NCBI GenBank assembly: GCA_007127425.1
Contig: SKZJ01000013.1
Coordinates: forward strand, 1 to 12,044
Direction of reading: 5' to 3'
DNA length: 12,044 nucleotides
Source of the DNA: Wenzhouxiangella sp.
GTDB taxonomy: Bacteria > Pseudomonadota > Gammaproteobacteria > Xanthomonadales > Wenzhouxiangellaceae
Shown here: positions 8,337-12,044 of the stretch, in pieces
How positions within the stretch are numbered: position 1 is the stretch's first letter
Layout of the letters: every line of letters starts with the position of its first letter
Notes under the pieces: generated by a model
Database searches by the model: none
What the model saw: the letters and a program-made list of their open reading frames with translations, nothing else
What the model was told of the DNA's origin: nothing
Program-made: the position numbers and the translations under genes

Positions 8337-9635
8337 TTACAGGCCACCGGCGTCGAGGAAGTCCTCGTCGTGCGGGTTGCCGGAGGTGTTGCTGAAGCTT
8401 CCCGTACCCTCGGCGCTGTTGAGCAGGATGGAGCGCACGTTCTCGAAGGCGCTGCCATCGTTGCTCTGCGGCGAGGAGGAAAGCACCAGCGCAGCCGCGC
8501 CGGCCACGTGCGGGGCGGCCATCGACGTGCCGGACATCGTCTCGGTACCACCACCGGCTGACGTCGACAGGATCGACGCGCCCGGAGCGGCAATCGCGAC
8601 CGGAGCGGAATCGTTGGCGGTCCAGCCGGCCGAACGATTACCCCAGTTCGACCAGCTCGTCCAGTCGTCATTGGCGTTGGTGGCGCTGACGGTAATCACG
8701 GCATCATCGTAGGCAGCCGGTACCGCGCCATCTGAATCGGCGCCCGAATTGCCGGCGGCAACCACGTACACCACGCCCGCATTGCGCGAGTTGCAAATGG
8801 CTTCATGGTAAGTGTCGTCACCGCTGAAACCGCTGCTGGTGCAGGTGCCGGTCTTGGATCCGCTGCCGCCCAGGCTCATGTTGGCAACCGTGGCTACGCC
8901 GCTTTGAATGGCATGCTCGGTTACCCAGTCCACACCGGCAATCACACCGGAGCGTGAGCCGCTGCCACGGTTGTTCAGCACCTTGACCGCATAAAGGTCG
9001 GCACCCGGTGCCACGCCAACGACATCCACGTCGTTGTCCAGGGCGGCAGCCGAGCCGGCAACATGGGTGCCATGGCCCTGATCGTCGTCCCAGGCCGTGG
9101 AGCAGCCACCGCCCTTGCACTCTTCAACGGCGAAACCGCCGACCACGTTCAGGTCGCGATGGTTGGCGTCAATACCGGTATCGATGATGTAGATGGCAAT
9201 GCCGGCGCCGGTGTTGTTGTTGCTCTGCGAGCCGACCCGTTCAATGCCCCAGGGCACGGTCTGGTTGGACTCGTCGTCACCGCCGTCGTCATCACCGCCA
9301 CCGCAGTGCGGGCAGTTGCCGCCAGCCGCATAGACCGGCGCATCGAAGTCGATGTAGGCAACCATCGGATCGTCCTCGAGCTGGGCAAGACGGGCTTCAG
9401 GGATGCGAGCAGCAAATCCGGAAAACACCGTGCCGTAGGTGAAGCGCGCCTGGACGCCGTGCTGGCTGGCCACTTCGGCGGCGATGGCGCGTCCGTGCTC
9501 GCCGGGCAGGCCGGCCGTGTCGACGTCAAGCTTGACGATCACGTCAAGAAAACGCCCCTGCTCGGCGGAGGCTGGCGACCAGCCGAAACCGGCAACGAAA
9601 AACGCCACAATGGCTATCAATGTCATTTGTTTCAT
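8337..9635 (-). CDS. Secreted S8 (subtilisin-family) serine protease, copy 1
   Basis: This is a complete 432-aa subtilase. Residues 1-24 are a signal peptide ending ASA. Residues 27-103 form an I9-type propeptide (FLDVIVKLDV, then GFAARIPEARLAQLEDDP, then VAYIDFDAPVY) that normally chaperones folding and inhibits the enzyme until cleaved. A linker carries NCPHC (C108, C111) and an Asp/Gly-rich stretch. The catalytic domain shows Asp152 (IIDTGID), His188 (GHGTHVAG), oxyanion Asn296 (AAGNSGA) and Ser371 (GTSMAAPHVAG). Four more Cys (173, 178, 265, 281) could pair as disulfides. The protein stops right at the catalytic domain (FLDAGGL), with no C-terminal secretion or binding domain. It starts at ATG with GGGA 9 bases upstream. 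It is the downstream member of a tandem pair with 9865-11145 and has its own leader and terminator. Substrate is unknown; extracellular or periplasmic proteolysis is inferred. Confidence 0.95.
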   Translation of the reverse strand: MKQMTLIAIVAFFVAGFGWSPASAEQGRFLDVIVKLDVDTAGLPGEHGRAIAAEVASQHGVQARFTYGTVFSGFAARIPEARLAQLEDDPMVAYIDFDAPVYAAGGNCPHCGGGDDDGGDDESNQTVPWGIERVGSQSNNNTGAGIAIYIIDTGIDANHRDLNVVGGFAVEECKGGGCSTAWDDDQGHGTHVAGSAAALDNDVDVVGVAPGADLYAVKVLNNRGSGSRSGVIAGVDWVTEHAIQSGVATVANMSLGGSGSKTGTCTSSGFSGDDTYHEAICNSRNAGVVYVVAAGNSGADSDGAVPAAYDDAVITVSATNANDDWTSWSNWGNRSAGWTANDSAPVAIAAPGASILSTSAGGGTETMSGTSMAAPHVAGAAALVLSSSPQSNDGSAFENVRSILLNSAEGTGSFSNTSGNPHDEDFLDAGGL

Positions 9636-9784
9636 AAATTATTGTCCCGTGATGTGTATGACTTTTTTCATGTTGACCGGCGCTCATTTTTGTTATAGGC
9701 CCGTTCAACATCGACGGATACTAGCCCAATCAAAAACAGACTGGAGTGATGCACTTCACATTTTTTGAGATTGCCCTCATTGGC

Positions 9785-9817
9785 AAAAAAAACGGCCCGG
9801 CTTGAAAGCCGGGCCGT
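9785..9817 (-). terminator. Intrinsic terminator after protease 2
   Basis: ACGGCCCGGCTT (9792-9803) and its complement (9806-9817) form a GC-rich stem of about 10-12 bases. On the minus strand it is followed by eight T residues (A run at 9785-9792), a textbook rho-independent terminator. The stem core GACGGCCCGGC is shared with the terminator after protease 1, so the duplication included this site. It isolates the protease 1 transcript from protease 2. Confidence 0.93.
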
Positions 9818-9821
9818 CTTG

Positions 9822-9847
9822 CCGATTCCGCAATGTCAGCGGATCGG
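9822..9847 (-). other. Conserved bulged hairpin in the 3' UTR of protease 2
   Basis: On the minus strand CCGATCCGC pairs with GCGGA-A-TCGG around the loop TGACATT, giving nine pairs with one bulged A. It is the counterpart of 8294-8318. One C-G pair in that copy is T-A here while the loop sequence differs completely, the pattern expected of a selected RNA stem. Confidence 0.6.
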
Positions 9848-9864
9848 ATTTTTTCTTCGCATAT

Positions 9865-11145
9865 TCAAAGGCCGCGCGCGTCGAGGAAGTCCTCGTCGTG
9901 CGGGTTGCCGGAAGTGTTGCTGAAGGCGCTGGTGTCCTCGGCCTTGTTGAGCAGCGTCGAGCGCACGTTCTCGAAAGCGCGGCCATCATTGGGCTGATTG
10001 CTCGAGGACAGAACGAGCGCCGCGCCGCCGGCCACGTGCGGCGAAGACATCGATGTGCCCGACATGGCGGTGGTGCCACCACCGGCCTGGGTCGACAGGA
10101 TCGACGCACCCGGTGCCGCAATGGCGACCGGCGCCGAGTCGTTGCTGGTCCAGCCGGCACTGTTGTTGCCCCAGTTCGACCAGCTCGTCCAGTCGTCATT
10201 GGAGTTGGTGGCACTGACGGTGATCACGGTATCGTCGTAGGCGGCCGGAACGGCGCCAGCGGCATCGGCACCGGAATTGCCGGCGGCGACCACAAACACC
10301 ACACCCACGTTGCGGGCATTGCAGATCGCCTCATGGTAGGTGTCCGATCCGCTGAAACCGCTGTTGGTGCATGTGCCGGTCTTCGAACCGCTACCGCCCA
10401 GGCTCATATTGGCCACCGTGGCCACACCCAGCTCCTGGGTCTTCTGGGCCGTCCAGTCAATGCCGGCAATCACGCCGGAGCGCGAGCCACTGCCGCTGTT
10501 GGACAACACCTTGACCGCGTAGAGATCAGCATCGGGAGCGACGCCGACAACATCGACATCGTTGTCCAGCGCCGCAGCGGTGCCGCCCACATGCGTGCCG
10601 TGACCATGGTCGTCATCCCAGGAGGCCGCACAGCGACCCTTGCAAGTTTCGGAGGCGAAACCACCGACGACATTGAGGTCACGGTGATTGGGATCGATGC
10701 CCGTATCGATAATGAACACGGCAACACCGGCGCCCGTGTTGTTGTTGCTCTGCGAGCCGACCCGCTCGATGCCCCACGGCACGGTCTGGCTGCCGCCTCC
10801 ACCACCACCGCCACCGCAGTGCGGGCAGTTACCGCCGGCCACATAGACCGGCGCATCGAAATCGACATAGGCGACCAGCGGATCACCTTCGAGCTGAGCG
10901 AGGCGGGCTTCGGGTATGCGAGCGGCAAAACCCGCAAATACAGTGCCATAGGTGAAGCGGGCCTGGACGCCATGCTGGCTGGCGACCTCCGCCGCGATGG
11001 CACGCCCGTGCTCGCCCGGCAAGCCGGCCGTTTCAACATCAAGCTTGACGATCACATCGAGGAAGCGTCCCTGGTCGGCCATCGCGACCGACCAGCCGAA
11101 CCCGCTCAAAAGCAGCAAAAGAAGTGTCAGTTTTTTCATGTTCAT
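9865..11145 (-). CDS. Secreted S8 (subtilisin-family) serine protease, copy 2
   Basis: This is a complete 426-aa subtilase and the close paralogue of the protease at 8337-9635. The signal peptide ends AMA near residue 23. The I9-type propeptide (about 26-101) differs from copy 1 at only a handful of positions. The linker has the same NCPHC (C107, C110) but then a run of eight glycines where copy 1 is Asp-rich. Catalytic residues are Asp147 (IIDTGID), His182 (GHGTHVGG), oxyanion Asn290 (AAGNSGA) and Ser365 (GTSMSSPHVAG). Cys 168, 172, 259 and 275 match those of copy 1. It ends FLDARGL with no extra domain. Two starts are possible, ATG at 11145 or 11139; AGGAG lies 4 and 10 bases before them respectively. 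It is transcribed away from the plus-strand membrane protein gene. Substrate unknown. Confidence 0.95.
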   Translation of the reverse strand: MNMKKLTLLLLLLSGFGWSVAMADQGRFLDVIVKLDVETAGLPGEHGRAIAAEVASQHGVQARFTYGTVFAGFAARIPEARLAQLEGDPLVAYVDFDAPVYVAGGNCPHCGGGGGGGGSQTVPWGIERVGSQSNNNTGAGVAVFIIDTGIDPNHRDLNVVGGFASETCKGRCAASWDDDHGHGTHVGGTAAALDNDVDVVGVAPDADLYAVKVLSNSGSGSRSGVIAGIDWTAQKTQELGVATVANMSLGGSGSKTGTCTNSGFSGSDTYHEAICNARNVGVVFVVAAGNSGADAAGAVPAAYDDTVITVSATNSNDDWTSWSNWGNNSAGWTSNDSAPVAIAAPGASILSTQAGGGTTAMSGTSMSSPHVAGGAALVLSSSNQPNDGRAFENVRSTLLNKAEDTSAFSNTSGNPHDEDFLDARGL

Positions 11146-11149
11146 GGTT

Positions 11150-11154
11150 CTCCT
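11150..11154 (-). promoter_or_regulatory. Shine-Dalgarno site for protease 2
   Basis: AGGAG on the minus strand lies 4 bases before the ATG at 11145 and 10 bases before the in-frame ATG at 11139. It does not settle which is used; the product differs by only two residues (MN). Confidence 0.6.
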
Positions 11155-11361
11155 GAGGTGGAAAAGCTATGATTTTCTACAAGCTTTCGGGCAACTCCTT
11201 TCGTGTTCGAAACGACCGACAAGACTGAACTTACCCCAAACCATGACTGCCGCTATGTGCGGCACACAACATTCAAGGAAAGCTTTTTTCGGGTTCGCCG
11301 ACAGTAGACTTTTCTCCCCCGTCTCTCTTAAGGTACGCCCTTGACCGGAAGACTCGCGCCC

Positions 11362-12044
11362 ATGCCGCCGAACCGTATTTTCCTCATTGCCCTGGCCTTT
11401 GCCGAGGGAACGACCGTGATGATGGCCGAGCTCAGCGCCGCCAAGATGCTCGCACCCGTCTATGGCGGCTCGCTCTACGTCTGGGGCACTATCGTCGGCA
11501 TCACCCTGGTCAGCCTGACCGCCGGTTACTACCTGGGCGGCTCGTTGTCGCGACGCGGGGGCCGCCAGACCACCGTGTTGTGGTTCATGCTGGTGGCCGC
11601 GGTGCTTGTCGCAGCCATGCCGCACCTGGCCCATCCCCTGCTCCCGGTTTTCGTGGAACTGGGCACCATCCCGGCCATCCTGCTGCTGACCACCGCCCTC
11701 CTGAGTCCGGCGCTGCTGCTGCTGGGTGCGACCTCGCCACTGATCATCTCTCTGCTGGCCGAACGTGTCGAAGACTCCGGGCGTGCCGCCGGCACCATTT
11801 ACGGTGTATCCACCGTGGGCGGCATCATCGGGACGTTTGCCGCGGGCTTCATGCTGATTCCCTGGCTGGGGCTGACCCTGACCACATTCCTGGCCGGACT
11901 CGTGCTTATTGCCCTGCCCCTGCCCGTCTTGCTGAGTCAGCGCCGATTCGGTGCCGTCGTGTTGCCGCTGATCGCCGTAACACTGCTGATGCTCAAGCCG
12001 ACGCCGGAAGACCACCCCGACGTTCAGGTGGTGTACGAATCCGA
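11362..12044 (+). CDS. Fused MFS-like/spermidine-synthase-like membrane protein, 3'-truncated
   Basis: The visible 227 residues are a hydrophobic multi-helix region with a motif set I associate with fused MFS/spermidine-synthase proteins: AEGTTVMMAELSAAKMLAPVYGGSLYVWG near the N-terminus, then AGYYLGGSLSRRGG, LGATSPLIISLL and AAGTIYGVSTVGGIIGTFAAGF. About six to seven membrane segments can be traced. The window ends at VQVVYES, where the soluble Rossmann-type aminopropyltransferase-like domain normally begins (commonly YESESPYQ), so the catalytic half is not seen. Polyamine synthesis is not proven for such fusions. The ATG at 11362 gives the family N-terminus; an in-frame TTG at 11341, with AAGG 7 bases before it and a TAA at 11329-11331, is an alternative adding seven residues. 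It is the only plus-strand gene, divergent from protease 2 across about 200 bases that hold a short hairpin (11248-11264) but no convincing promoter. Confidence 0.85.
   Translation, partial: MPPNRIFLIALAFAEGTTVMMAELSAAKMLAPVYGGSLYVWGTIVGITLVSLTAGYYLGGSLSRRGGRQTTVLWFMLVAAVLVAAMPHLAHPLLPVFVELGTIPAILLLTTALLSPALLLLGATSPLIISLLAERVEDSGRAAGTIYGVSTVGGIIGTFAAGFMLIPWLGLTLTTFLAGLVLIALPLPVLLSQRRFGAVVLPLIAVTLLMLKPTPEDHPDVQVVYES

Noticed and set aside
9705..9712. TATAAC-like -10 for protease 1 near 9696-9701
   Set aside because: The hexamer fits, but no acceptable -35 lies 16-18 bases upstream.
9802..11172. 456-codon plus-strand open frame
   Set aside because: It is exactly antisense to protease 2; a similar antisense frame exists over protease 1, as expected when two paralogues have the same codon use. 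No ribosome-binding site or domain is visible.
11248..11264. 6-base hairpin TGCCGC/GCGGCA in the divergent gap
   Set aside because: Too short for a terminator, no T run, and no gene ends here. It could be an operator but nothing supports that.
11167..12015. 282-codon minus-strand open frame
   Set aside because: It is antisense to the clearly recognisable membrane protein at 11362-12044, and its Gln/Gly/His-rich composition is typical of the reverse of a hydrophobic gene.

Overview
This is a GC-rich gammaproteobacterial chromosome segment. LptE shows that the cell has an outer membrane and LPS transport. The order leuS-lptE-holA-nadD-rsfS-rlmH is the usual gammaproteobacterial one. Here it continues into maf and rng rather than into the mrdA/rodA cell-wall genes, an arrangement I associate with the Xanthomonadales/Lysobacterales. 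That placement is inference from gene order and protein style; no rRNA or other marker is present to fix the genus.

From 1 to 7532 everything is on the minus strand and is housekeeping. Transcription runs leuS (leucyl-tRNA synthetase), lptE (LPS-assembly lipoprotein), holA (DNA polymerase III delta), nadD (NAD synthesis), rsfS (ribosome silencing factor), rlmH (23S rRNA methyltransferase), maf (nucleotide pyrophosphatase) and rng (RNase G, cut by the window edge). leuS/lptE abut and lptE/holA/nadD overlap by ATGA, so these four are one translationally coupled unit. A plausible sigma-70 promoter lies in the 77-base nadD-rsfS gap. A 150-base element with about 30-base imperfect inverted ends, built from a degenerate 7-base repeat, fills most of the rlmH-maf gap. 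Four of the housekeeping genes appear to start at GTG or TTG.

From 7533 to 11145, still on the minus strand, is an accessory block of three exported proteins. One is a small, very acidic lipoprotein built from 11-residue helical repeats with tryptophans exactly 11 residues apart. The other two are tandem, closely related subtilisin-family (S8) proteases. Each protease has a signal peptide, an I9-type propeptide, a CPHC motif in the linker, and a complete catalytic domain. Each protease gene ends in the same two-hairpin 3' module: a bulged stem with a compensatory base-pair change between copies, then a strong intrinsic terminator. The propeptides of the two paralogues are more alike (about 93% by eye) than their catalytic domains (about 83%). 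That is the reverse of what is usual, and it persists despite many synonymous DNA differences.

From 11362 to the right edge, on the plus strand and divergent from the proteases, is the membrane half of a fused MFS-like/spermidine-synthase-like protein. Its catalytic half lies outside the window.

The most interesting material is the protease pair (propeptide conservation, CPHC linker, shared 3' RNA structure), the 11-mer lipoprotein beside it, and the heptad inverted-repeat element. No CRISPR array, transposase, tRNA or rRNA gene was seen.
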